From a virus, in the IMG/VR virus record IMGVR_UViG_3300030333_003379, positions 30,637 to 94,636 of that record: DNA of 64,000 bases. One strand, 5' to 3'. How positions within the stretch are numbered: the first letter of the stretch is position 1; the number at the start of each line of letters is the position of its first letter. This document shows positions 35,398-43,945 of the stretch, piece after piece. The notes below the pieces were generated by a model, which worked only from the letters and a program-made list of their open reading frames with translations, searched no databases and was not told where the DNA came from. Both the position numbers and the translations under genes were made by a program.

Positions 35398-36814
35398 TTA
35401 CAATCGCCTCCACCCATGTATCTATTTTTTCTTCTGATACATTCCATTGCTTCAACAATTCGACTTGTATCTCTGGATTATGTCTATACTGTAATATCCG
35501 TTCTGCATTGATATTACCATCAAGTGCTGAAAGGAAAATAGTAGCATCTTCACGCTTATTCGTGAGATATGGCAAGGCTTCACTTGCTGCCTTAGTGAAA
35601 GATCTAGAACCTTCAATCACGAACTTATCTCCCTCCCAAGTAATACCCTCCACACCCAATCTCTGTTTTAGCACTACGGTATAGTCCTCCCCACGCTTGG
35701 TGTTAAAAGGCAGAATAAGACGGGGTGCGCCTGTTGGTGTTAAGTCCAAAGAACCCTCTACTTCCCATAGGTTTCCTATGAAAGAATCAACTGTTTTGAG
35801 GAAAATGGGTGGTTTTGGTGTTCCGTAGTATAGTGTGCGATCATCATGCTTCGTGCCTTTACCAACTACTGTTACATCAAACAAATACCCATATGATTTG
35901 ATTAAGGCCCCAATTTCCGATGAGGATGCCTTTACACCATACGATGAAAGGGTTTGTGAGTTCATTGTGCCATGTTTGAGTAAAGTGTTATGGCAATCTG
36001 CTAAAATGTTCCTCTCTCTTCGACTCAAGCGGTTTTCAGCATCAAGACGGCTATGCCAGCCTTTCCAGATTTCACTTCTTTCATCTTCTCCTTTTGCCTT
36101 CTTAACTCCAACAATTGTCTGCCTCAAAGGTAATTCCAATCTATCTGGGAATAAGGCAATTAGATTGTAATCGTTGTCTTTCAACTCAAGCATATTCCAA
36201 TCAGTATCTTCCCACCAATCGAATTGTTTGAGAACCGCTTTCTGCTCTTGATGTAATAGTGCGATTACTGAATCTAGAATGGTATCTTCGCCAGCCTTTT
36301 CCAAAACATCAAGAAGTTCAGCACCAGATATACCAAAATTGTCCACAAAGAATGTTTTGGTAACAGGTGTTTCTGCGGTTGGTGGTGCGGTAGCATCCGT
36401 TCCCGGTTGCTCTGTGGGTGCGCCTCCACCTTCATTACCATCCATGCCACCAATTGCTTTACCTGCGGTAGCCTCGGCTGGCATGGCAGGGGCTTCGGCA
36501 GGGGGTTCTTGAATTGGTTGTTGTTCAGCCTGTCCTTGAAGTGCTTCTAACTCCTGTTGAGCAGTAGCCAACTCCTGTTCCTTCTGTTTTACATTTTGTT
36601 CTGCCGTAGCAATAGCGGGATCTGGTTGTTGATTGCCACCATTTTGACCAATACCCAACTTACCTGCTATTGCACCAACTGCTTTACCAGCAAGTTTTGC
36701 AGCACCAACAACAGGTGCTGCCAACGCTTTACCTGCTACCTTTGCAGCAGGTGCAAGGAACTTTTCAATAGAGTCGTCTATTGTCCGAATCTCTGGATTA
36801 TATTCAACTCTCAT
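35390..36814 (-). CDS. Protein with amphipathic N-terminal helix, between terminase and portal
   Basis: The product is 474 residues; its ATG overlaps the terminase stop (ATGA). After 20 residues there is a Gly/Ala/Lys amphipathic stretch (AAKVAGKALAAPVVGAAKLA, about 22-60) resembling membrane-active peptides. A coiled coil with Gln and Glu (KQKEQELATAQQELEAL) and a Pro/Ala linker follow. A folded domain of about 300 residues then contains repeated W and charged helices. No family is recognised. It could be a minor head or ejection protein; the membrane-active idea is inference. Confidence 0.55.
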   Translation of the reverse strand: MRVEYNPEIRTIDDSIEKFLAPAAKVAGKALAAPVVGAAKLAGKAVGAIAGKLGIGQNGGNQQPDPAIATAEQNVKQKEQELATAQQELEALQGQAEQQPIQEPPAEAPAMPAEATAGKAIGGMDGNEGGGAPTEQPGTDATAPPTAETPVTKTFFVDNFGISGAELLDVLEKAGEDTILDSVIALLHQEQKAVLKQFDWWEDTDWNMLELKDNDYNLIALFPDRLELPLRQTIVGVKKAKGEDERSEIWKGWHSRLDAENRLSRRERNILADCHNTLLKHGTMNSQTLSSYGVKASSSEIGALIKSYGYLFDVTVVGKGTKHDDRTLYYGTPKPPIFLKTVDSFIGNLWEVEGSLDLTPTGAPRLILPFNTKRGEDYTVVLKQRLGVEGITWEGDKFVIEGSRSFTKAASEALPYLTNKREDATIFLSALDGNINAERILQYRHNPEIQVELLKQWNVSEEKIDTWVEAIVNG

Positions 36815-38235
36815 ACATCAGCCCAACCTATTCGCTTTGTCCACGCCTCACCATCAAGCACTACAATGTTATCCCTGTATTCCTTGGTAGCCTGAACCGC
36901 CAAAGCCAGAGCGATAACTGTATCATCGTGCCGGCCAAGGGACTCCATTTTACCATTCGGAAGCATGGTGAACATAGACAACTCATTCAAAAGCGTATTC
37001 ATGTGTCTATGGGTTGCCCCCTCATCTTTGTAAGGAATTATCAGATGCCGTTGTTCAAAATGTAACTGTAATGCGTGGATAACTGCCTCCTTACGCATAC
37101 GACTCATAGTGAATGGTTTTATTGGCAGATCACTAATCTCTTTCAACACTTGATGGAATGCTTGAGCGAAATTGTTTGTTTCAAGTTCTACGATTACAGG
37201 ATTGTATCTCGCATTGAGTTCGATTATCTTATCAATTTGTGATGAAAAGTCCATACCTTTCTCGTGGTGCATCCACACTATGCGCTTATGGCGATTCTCA
37301 TCCATAGCCAAAACAACCATGCAAGTATAGTCGGCTTTTCTATCTGGGCTAATCGCTGGATCCCAACCAATGTAGTAATTCACATCTTCTTCAATTGGTG
37401 GTTGGAACTCCAATTTGTATTCTTCATCTTTGCATGGGTCGGTCATTTCCACAGGGAATAGGCTTGAATCGCTTGCAATTGGTTTGCATAGATATTCACG
37501 AGTAAATGCAATTGAAGTCATTTCACCCCTACGGGTTTGTAGTGCCTCTAATGACCACCTTTCAGGCCACAATGGTTTCCCGGTTTCCTCATTGATAGCA
37601 GGGTATTCATTAACCCAATATCCTTTCAACCCCTTCAATTCTTGATACAAATCAGTATATGAGAACGGTGTTCCAACGATGCACAACTGTGCTGTGTGGT
37701 GAAGCACAGGTAACAAAGCAGTATAGAACCAAGTGGCAATATGAGTCATCTGTGATTCTGCTTCACTAGAAAGAATATCGTCAAGCACTACAATATCAGG
37801 GTGCGCCCCACGCACCGCTTTTCCAACGGACATAGCAGCAATAGATGATTTGTTGGTGAACTTGAACTTCTGCTTCGCCCATCCTCTCTTGGGTTTTAGG
37901 TGTTGAAGTGCAGGTGTTGTTTCAATCAACTCATTCATTTTACCCATGTGTTCGATGGATTGATGCTGACTGTGTGAAAAGAATAGAACTTCTGTGCCAT
38001 CATTGTATGCCATTTTCCATAGTAAATACACACGATAAAACACAGATTTGCCGTGGTCACGAGAAGCAATTACGCAGGTCTTGTTATGGTTCTCCGAAGC
38101 ATCATACCATTCTTGGTGAAAGTCGGCTAATTGGAACTTGCAAATATCTTCAAAGAAGTATTTGAAATCCCTGCGACCCATCTCCCAATCCACTTTGGAT
38201 GCTAGATCAAGAACTGCTTCACTCACGATAACCAC
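36811..38235 (-). CDS. terL: Terminase large subunit
   Basis: The 474-residue product has an ATPase domain with Walker A at residues 57-64 (ASRDHGKS), Walker B at 148-153 (IVVLDD) and the adaptor lysine region between them. A C-terminal RNase H-type nuclease follows with IGWDPAISPDRKADY and VIVELETNNFAQAF supplying acidic metal ligands. It cuts concatemeric DNA and drives it into the prohead. The start is a GTG at 38235, with a second in-frame GTG at 38226 also usable; neither has an ATG. It overlaps the upstream zinc-finger gene by 13 bases. Confidence 0.9.
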   Translation of the reverse strand: MVIVSEAVLDLASKVDWEMGRRDFKYFFEDICKFQLADFHQEWYDASENHNKTCVIASRDHGKSVFYRVYLLWKMAYNDGTEVLFFSHSQHQSIEHMGKMNELIETTPALQHLKPKRGWAKQKFKFTNKSSIAAMSVGKAVRGAHPDIVVLDDILSSEAESQMTHIATWFYTALLPVLHHTAQLCIVGTPFSYTDLYQELKGLKGYWVNEYPAINEETGKPLWPERWSLEALQTRRGEMTSIAFTREYLCKPIASDSSLFPVEMTDPCKDEEYKLEFQPPIEEDVNYYIGWDPAISPDRKADYTCMVVLAMDENRHKRIVWMHHEKGMDFSSQIDKIIELNARYNPVIVELETNNFAQAFHQVLKEISDLPIKPFTMSRMRKEAVIHALQLHFEQRHLIIPYKDEGATHRHMNTLLNELSMFTMLPNGKMESLGRHDDTVIALALAVQATKEYRDNIVVLDGEAWTKRIGWADV

Positions 38236-38672
38236 CCACTTAGGTAATTACCACAGTTAGGGCAACTGATTTCGGTGTAATAGCCCGATTGATCACGCCT
38301 ACCGGGGCTTTCAGATATTTGGAAATTGCACATATGTGGCCCTTCACCTTCACCACCCATCATGTTAGCACACCACGGTTGCAGACCATTAGCACATCTC
38401 CTACAACAAAATTGATCATCATACACATCATCCATAGTGGTGTCTGTCCTCTTTCCACAATTAGCGCATTCATGCACCACACCCCCTTCGGAATATGGCT
38501 TTGAATATGCTTCTTCCCGTTGTCGTTGTATTTCAGCAAAAAAGGGATTATTCCTTACTGCCGCACCAAAAGCAATAGTGGGATTTGGATCATTCAATCG
38601 GTGGAAATCATCATCGGGTTCAATATCATCCTCTATTTTGAGGATTTTCCAAGCCCGGTTGAATGCACTCAC
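38223..38672 (-). CDS. Zinc-finger protein starting with the A-F-x-x-A-W tag
   Basis: The 149-residue product begins at a GTG overlapping the previous stop (GTGA), with no ATG alternative near. The first 12 residues, MSAFNRAWKILK, are one of the clearest copies of the recurrent tag. Further on are HECANCGKR (about 69), QFCCRRCAN (about 88), CANMMGG and a final ISCPNCGN (about 138), making two zinc sites. It precedes the terminase gene, where a small terminase subunit or HNH protein often lies, but no signature of either is visible. Confidence 0.6.
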   Translation of the reverse strand: MSAFNRAWKILKIEDDIEPDDDFHRLNDPNPTIAFGAAVRNNPFFAEIQRQREEAYSKPYSEGGVVHECANCGKRTDTTMDDVYDDQFCCRRCANGLQPWCANMMGGEGEGPHMCNFQISESPGRRDQSGYYTEISCPNCGNYLSGWLS

Positions 38673-40564
38673 TCAACCACACCCTCTTGCCATCCCTGCG
38701 GCAAGAGGCTGTAATCGGCATCTGCCTGTTGTTGGCCTTGCATCTGTTTCAGCATACCTTGAGGCAATAATGAGAGATTGGCTGATGCCAATTTTTCATC
38801 TTTGGGTTTATCTGACGGCCATGGCCTACCTTGTTGAACAGCATAATAGTGTTCCATACTCTCATAACCCAAAGGTGCATTTCTCGGCATACCCGCATGA
38901 TGTGGTATTGGATCTGGACTTACTGAAAGTGCCTCACCGACCCCTCTAATGCTATTCATTTCTGTTTCAGATGGTAGCCTTCTTGCCTTATCTATGTTGA
39001 AATTATCATGGATAGCAAACGCATTCGGATTATCGAATGGATTTGCGAATGGGTCTTTCAGCACAGACCATGCAGAATTGAAAGCATCATGGCTTTTCTT
39101 TTTGTCCTTTTTCGGTTTTTTCGGCATTGGTGGTGTCTTATCTTCTGCCTTCTTACCCTTTTTCGGCTTTTTTGGTGACTCGGCTTCACTAGATCCGCCC
39201 TTTGCATCTATTGCATCTTGGATACGCTTTGGTAATCCGTCACTATGAAATCTCGCTACTGATGCGGGATTGCTTGCAAGCCAATCCAAAGATTGCTCAC
39301 TACCTTGTGAGGCTGCTTGAATGTGTTTAGTGTATTCACCGTATGGAACTGCTTCACCTGATGGTGCAGGTGCTTCTGCTTTTGGTGGTGCATCAAACAA
39401 TGTTTGCTGACTTTGTGGTATTGACTCACGCTTCGCCTTTCGCCCTTTCGCCCTTTGTGTCGCTGATTCAACATCTGTCGGTGCATTTGGTGCAGGTGCT
39501 TCTGCCTCTGGTGCTGGCGCAGATGGTGGTTTGTTGTATTCATTCAATCGCTCTTGATTCATTACCGTTTCATTTCCACCTTCACCCACTATGGGGCTTG
39601 GGGGTAATGGTGCTTGTTCCTTTGATTTTTCTCTACCTTCAATACCCGCCTCAATCATCTCATCTTCTGCGGAAGGGATTGGCTCAAGTAGCCCTTGGTC
39701 ATCATTTTCTAACGAAGCATAGTATGCTGCCATAGCCTTTCCTTTAGCAGATCTCGCCCCCCATGGTTTTCGTGTTCGATAATTCCAATCTTCATCACGG
39801 CTACCCGGCCCACTTTCAGCCAAAGTCGGCTTCCATGGCAATCCGACACGAGATTCTTCTGCGGGTGGTTCTTCTGCGGGTGGTGTGGGGTGGGGGTGGT
39901 GTGGTGGCATATCCTCCACATTACCCCATTCATCTGCGGTATTGGTCGCATCTCTGCGTTGTGAAACACTCCAACCTTGTTCAAATGCTGACGGTGGTGA
40001 TTGTGCGCCAACATCTTGACTTGGTGCAGGTAATTGTCTATTTTCAGGTGCTGTATTAGCACCGCCCCATGGCCCTTGTGCGCCAACATTCTCAAAGAAG
40101 CCGGGCTTGTTAATATGTTGCCAATCCTTACCTTCTACTAAATCAATAGGTTCGTTTTCTGAAAGGTGAGGAACTTCTGTTGATGAACCACTAAAGGTGT
40201 TTTCTGGTAACATCCTTGAATTATCTGTAATTGGTTGTTGAGCCGATTGTTCTGATAACATTCTCGACTCATCTGTAATTGGTGATGCAGGTGCTTTTGG
40301 TTTTCGTGGGCCTCGTGTCCTCTTTGGTTTAGGGCCACGCATTTGTTCATAAATACTCATTTGGTCATCAGTTAAATGACCAGATCTACCCGGCATTCTC
40401 CTTTTAGCGTTGTAACCACGCTTTGCACCGCCCCAAAATCCCTTTTGTAATCCATCCCAGACATATTCAAATACTGCATCTGTGGATGGTTCAGCACGAA
40501 GCGTGTGCTTTCCAAGCATCTCTGCTCGTGCTTTGATAAGAAGGTCATCGAATCGGTCAGTCAT
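38669..40564 (-). CDS. Large disordered Pro/Lys-rich protein with the A-F-x-x-A-W tag
   Basis: The product is about 631 residues. ATG 40564 (MTDRFDDLL) has AGGTGA five bases upstream. Most of the chain is low complexity (Pro, Ala, Glu, Gln, Lys), suggesting disorder. A tag copy (DAFNSAWSVLKDPF) lies at residues 493-506, after a Lys-rich stretch. A second, looser copy (VFEYVWDGLQKG) lies near 31-42. SLLPQG occurs twice near the end. It belongs to four consecutive long hydrophilic proteins (38669-45783) ahead of terminase, probably internal virion or ejection proteins. Confidence 0.55.
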   Translation of the reverse strand: MTDRFDDLLIKARAEMLGKHTLRAEPSTDAVFEYVWDGLQKGFWGGAKRGYNAKRRMPGRSGHLTDDQMSIYEQMRGPKPKRTRGPRKPKAPASPITDESRMLSEQSAQQPITDNSRMLPENTFSGSSTEVPHLSENEPIDLVEGKDWQHINKPGFFENVGAQGPWGGANTAPENRQLPAPSQDVGAQSPPSAFEQGWSVSQRRDATNTADEWGNVEDMPPHHPHPTPPAEEPPAEESRVGLPWKPTLAESGPGSRDEDWNYRTRKPWGARSAKGKAMAAYYASLENDDQGLLEPIPSAEDEMIEAGIEGREKSKEQAPLPPSPIVGEGGNETVMNQERLNEYNKPPSAPAPEAEAPAPNAPTDVESATQRAKGRKAKRESIPQSQQTLFDAPPKAEAPAPSGEAVPYGEYTKHIQAASQGSEQSLDWLASNPASVARFHSDGLPKRIQDAIDAKGGSSEAESPKKPKKGKKAEDKTPPMPKKPKKDKKKSHDAFNSAWSVLKDPFANPFDNPNAFAIHDNFNIDKARRLPSETEMNSIRGVGEALSVSPDPIPHHAGMPRNAPLGYESMEHYYAVQQGRPWPSDKPKDEKLASANLSLLPQGMLKQMQGQQQADADYSLLPQGWQEGVVE

Positions 40565-40565
40565 T

Positions 40566-42095
40566 TCACTCACCTAGATTCTTTCTTGATTCCGCATTCT
40601 TGGCTTTAATCCGTTCTAGCATATCGCCCTCATTTTCTTCGGTGCGTTTTGTTGCTTCTTCGGATTGACCGGTAGAAGGTGTGGTGGAAACCCTTTTCAT
40701 TTCAGGAGAAGGAACATCAACCTCACCCCTTGCTATTGCCAATATGTGTTGTTTTTCGTGTTCACTCATGCTTTGTAGCATTTGTATGATTTCTTCTTCT
40801 GATGCACCTTCACGCCAAGCCATTTCTCTTAATTCATCATCTCCTTCTCTTAGATGTGCATCGTAGTCATAAGGTGGGTCTAACTCATCTCCCAATGGTT
40901 TTGACCAATCCACTTCTTCATTTTTTGAAATTGATTGTCTTATGCTGATATGTGAAATAGCCTTGTGAATACGATCATGTGAATGAAGCATATCCTCCAT
41001 GCCTTCTCTTGACCTTTGGAAATTACCTTGAGCCATCTGGTTCAATTGGTTTCTACCTCTCCTTCGCTGATTCCATGCCCATAGGTTGCTTAGACCACCT
41101 GTGGCAAGACCACCGAGAATACCTCCACCGCTTTGATTAGCCATTGCTTGTGCGTTGGCTACTTGCGACATTTGTGCTGCTTCTTGTGCAGCACCCATTT
41201 GGTTGTTGCCTTGGTTGTTGCCTTGGTTGTTGCCTCGGTTGCCACCTTGACCACCACCGCCCCAACCACCCATGTTGAATGAGAATTGTGGATTATTTTG
41301 CATCATATTTTGATTGCCACCGCCAGCCATGTTCTGTCCGGGTGCGCCACCTGCTGGTGCTTGACCACCACCTGCTGGTGCTTGACCACCACCTGCTGGT
41401 GCGGGTGCGGGTGCGCCACCTGCTGGTGCTGGTGCGGGTGCGCCACCTGCTGCTGGTGCATCTGGTTGTCCATCACCATCGGCATCTCCACCTGCGGGTG
41501 CTTGTGCAGGTGCTGCGTTTGCAGGGGGATCTGGTTGCCCATCTCCGTCTGCATCTGGTGGTGCGCCACCTGCGTCTGCGCCTCCACCTGCGGGTGCAGG
41601 GGCATCTGGTTGTCCATCACCATCTGCGTCTGCGCCTCCACCTGCTGGTGGTTGCTGATTATTTGGATTAACATCTGCCTGTCCAGCACCGGGTGTTGGT
41701 GCGCCCGGAGTTAGCGACATTTTGCCCTCCATTCTCCTAGCATCTCTTACAGCGTTTTGATTCATGTGCATTGTTCCGCCTTCGCCATACATCTGTGCAA
41801 CCCAATCACCTTTTGCGCCACCCCTTGAGCCAGCACCTGCGCTTGGGTTGTTTGCTTGCCCCCCTGCTGCTTCTCTAAATGCCTTTTGACCTTCGGGTGA
41901 TAATTTCTTGTATTGCCCTGCTTGCTTATTGCGAGACATTAAATCTCGACCTGCTGCGGTGAAGATATTTCCTCTACCTCCACCTGCTGCACCTTTACCC
42001 CATTTCTCAAGATCGAACTCGCCTTTTGCGATTGCTTCTCTTTCCATCAGAAGCCTTTGACGGGCTATCAAATCTGCACTAAATTGGGGTTTCAT
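40566..42095 (-). CDS. Low-complexity protein with DxDxDG calcium-type repeats
   Basis: The product is 509 residues. Residues about 140-260 are Gly/Ala/Pro repeats punctuated by three identical DADGDGQPD units, which look like the calcium loops of thrombospondin type 3 or haloarchaeal surface repeats (D-x-D-x-D-G). Gly/Asn/Gln/Met repeats (about 265-310) and a helical, charged C-terminus (EEEIIQMLQSMSEHEKQHIL) follow. The N-terminus is helical and basic. Calcium binding is inferred from the motif. Likely virion-associated from its operon position. Confidence 0.5.
   Translation of the reverse strand: MKPQFSADLIARQRLLMEREAIAKGEFDLEKWGKGAAGGGRGNIFTAAGRDLMSRNKQAGQYKKLSPEGQKAFREAAGGQANNPSAGAGSRGGAKGDWVAQMYGEGGTMHMNQNAVRDARRMEGKMSLTPGAPTPGAGQADVNPNNQQPPAGGGADADGDGQPDAPAPAGGGADAGGAPPDADGDGQPDPPANAAPAQAPAGGDADGDGQPDAPAAGGAPAPAPAGGAPAPAPAGGGQAPAGGGQAPAGGAPGQNMAGGGNQNMMQNNPQFSFNMGGWGGGGQGGNRGNNQGNNQGNNQMGAAQEAAQMSQVANAQAMANQSGGGILGGLATGGLSNLWAWNQRRRGRNQLNQMAQGNFQRSREGMEDMLHSHDRIHKAISHISIRQSISKNEEVDWSKPLGDELDPPYDYDAHLREGDDELREMAWREGASEEEIIQMLQSMSEHEKQHILAIARGEVDVPSPEMKRVSTTPSTGQSEEATKRTEENEGDMLERIKAKNAESRKNLGE
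41330..41600. repeat. Tandem repeats coding Gly/Ala/Pro and DADGDGQPD units
   Basis: On the plus strand, units such as CCACCTGCTGGTGCTTGA and GGTGCGGGTGCGCCACC recur in frame with the minus-strand gene. The direct repeats could allow length changes by slippage and may be hard to assemble from short reads. Confidence 0.7.
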
Positions 42096-43945
42096 CTAAA
42101 GGCCACCTTTACTAATTGTATTACTTCTAACGGAACATCCATTGATTTCGACATTTCTCGCCAATCCCCTTTACTATTTAGGATTGTTACTACATCAGAG
42201 GATGGTCTTTGGATTTGACCTGCCATAAATGCAATATCGGAACTTTTTGTTGAATCCATTTGAATGTGAGGCATCATTTTGATAATTGTCTCTTCTTGGA
42301 GAGCCATATCTATCTGAACCGTTTCAAGGGCATTTTGTATTTCTTCACGAGTGAAAAGATTGGCGACAGACGCTGCCCCGCTACCCAATGCTTCACCAAT
42401 TCTATCCATAATACCTCTCCTTTCAGATTGCAAGGCTTCGCCCGATTGTTGAGGCGGAGGCATTTGCACTTGATTAGCATTTAGGTCTTGTGGTGCTTCT
42501 CGTTGCGGAATTGGCGGTGGTTGCTCTCGTTGCGGGACAGGTGGTGCTGGTTGTCTTTGAGGAACAGGATTAGCAGGTGGTTGTGGCTGTGGTGCAGGTC
42601 GTGGTGCAACAGGTGGTGCTTCTTCTATTGGTTGAATTGGTTGTTGTGGTGGTGGTTGCTCTTGAGGCAACGGTGCTTGTGGTGGTGCGTCACCTGTAAG
42701 AATGCCATGACCACCCCTCATTACCCGTTCAAGGAATGAACCACCGGGATTTGCATCCACGAGTTCTTGGATGCTTGGCACAGTCATCCCCTGTTCCTCT
42801 GCTTTTGCTCTGATATTGTTGTATAATGCCAACGCTTGTGCTTTGTTAGACCAACCGCCCCCATATTTCATGCGATTATCTCTACTATAAGAGCCGAGAA
42901 GGTTTTTGCCGTGTTTGGATTGTGCTAGTTCGGGATTATCCAAGAAGTAATTGATGTGAGCAAGTGGATCTTCTTGCATTGGAACACCTGCTTGAGCCTC
43001 AACCATTGCTTCTGCTGGATCTTGCTCAACCGCATTAGGTGGTGCTTCTCTATTACGAACACCAAACATATGGCGATTTACAATATCTAATTGCCGGCCG
43101 TCTGCCTGTGGCAAAGGTGCTGAACCGAAGTGAGGCATTTTATTCCTTAGAGTTGAGTGTTGAACCCACGCTTGTTTGAACTTTTCAGGTGTGTTAAGTG
43201 GAGTGCCGTTTGCTGCTGCTGCATCCATCATATCAAGAATAGCCTTATGACCTTCATTATCAATATAGACAGAATTAGGATGTAGTCGGTGGCTCTCGAT
43301 ATATTCTCTTGTATTACCACCGCCCCTTATCTCTTTGAGTCCTTCTGCATATGGCCTTGCCCAAGATTCTGGGCTACGATTATACTGATCACGATTGATG
43401 GTTCGGAGTTGAACCGTTCCATCTTGCATTACTTCAAACGGATTTTTTTTGTCCATTTTTGCTGCTACACCATTTCTCCACATAGGAGTCAATTGGCCGT
43501 TTGCATCAAAAGCAGGGTCAATTTTCATAGGCATGGCCTGTGGCTTTCCTCTCGCTAATGCTTCGTTGTATTTTTCCATCATTTTGTTATTGGTAATTTC
43601 AATGGCTTGATTGATAGTAGCAGCACCACATTGGATTGCGTGATTTTTTGCTGCGATAAACGCTTCTTCTCCCCATGGCCCATGTGGGCCAGAGTAAATT
43701 ATGTCTGCTTCTTCTTTTGAAAGTCCAGAGGCTTCACCTTGATAGATAGCCTCCCACATAGCATCGGCTTCAACACCCGTCATGTGCGCCCCACCAATAT
43801 CCTCTGTGGCTCGTGGCATAGCACCAAATGAACCATCTGGTTGTGCGTAACCAATGAGGCTGTTGATTAGTTCATCCCAATCATAATGACCCAGACCTTT
43901 CTGAATCACGAATTGGTCAAGAACCGCCCAACCAGCAATACTCAT
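42092..43945 (-). CDS. Large hydrophilic protein with Pro/Gln linker
   Basis: The product is 617 residues, coupled to both neighbours by ATGA-type overlaps. Residues about 1-400 are mixed helix (KEEADIIYSGPHGPWGEEAF) without a recognised family. Residues about 425-500 are almost only Pro, Gln, Ala, Val and Arg, a disordered linker. The final 100 residues are helical (REEIQNALETVQIDMALQEE). The N-terminus (MSIAGWAVLDQF) has a possible remnant of the tag. One of the run of long internal proteins before terminase. Confidence 0.5.
   Translation of the reverse strand: MSIAGWAVLDQFVIQKGLGHYDWDELINSLIGYAQPDGSFGAMPRATEDIGGAHMTGVEADAMWEAIYQGEASGLSKEEADIIYSGPHGPWGEEAFIAAKNHAIQCGAATINQAIEITNNKMMEKYNEALARGKPQAMPMKIDPAFDANGQLTPMWRNGVAAKMDKKNPFEVMQDGTVQLRTINRDQYNRSPESWARPYAEGLKEIRGGGNTREYIESHRLHPNSVYIDNEGHKAILDMMDAAAANGTPLNTPEKFKQAWVQHSTLRNKMPHFGSAPLPQADGRQLDIVNRHMFGVRNREAPPNAVEQDPAEAMVEAQAGVPMQEDPLAHINYFLDNPELAQSKHGKNLLGSYSRDNRMKYGGGWSNKAQALALYNNIRAKAEEQGMTVPSIQELVDANPGGSFLERVMRGGHGILTGDAPPQAPLPQEQPPPQQPIQPIEEAPPVAPRPAPQPQPPANPVPQRQPAPPVPQREQPPPIPQREAPQDLNANQVQMPPPQQSGEALQSERRGIMDRIGEALGSGAASVANLFTREEIQNALETVQIDMALQEETIIKMMPHIQMDSTKSSDIAFMAGQIQRPSSDVVTILNSKGDWREMSKSMDVPLEVIQLVKVAFR

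Noticed and set aside
41279-41714. Long plus-strand frames rich in Leu/Val/His/Arg or Cys/Trp
   Set aside because: They are mirror frames of the Gly/Ala/Pro repeats in the minus-strand gene; their composition is a repeat artefact.
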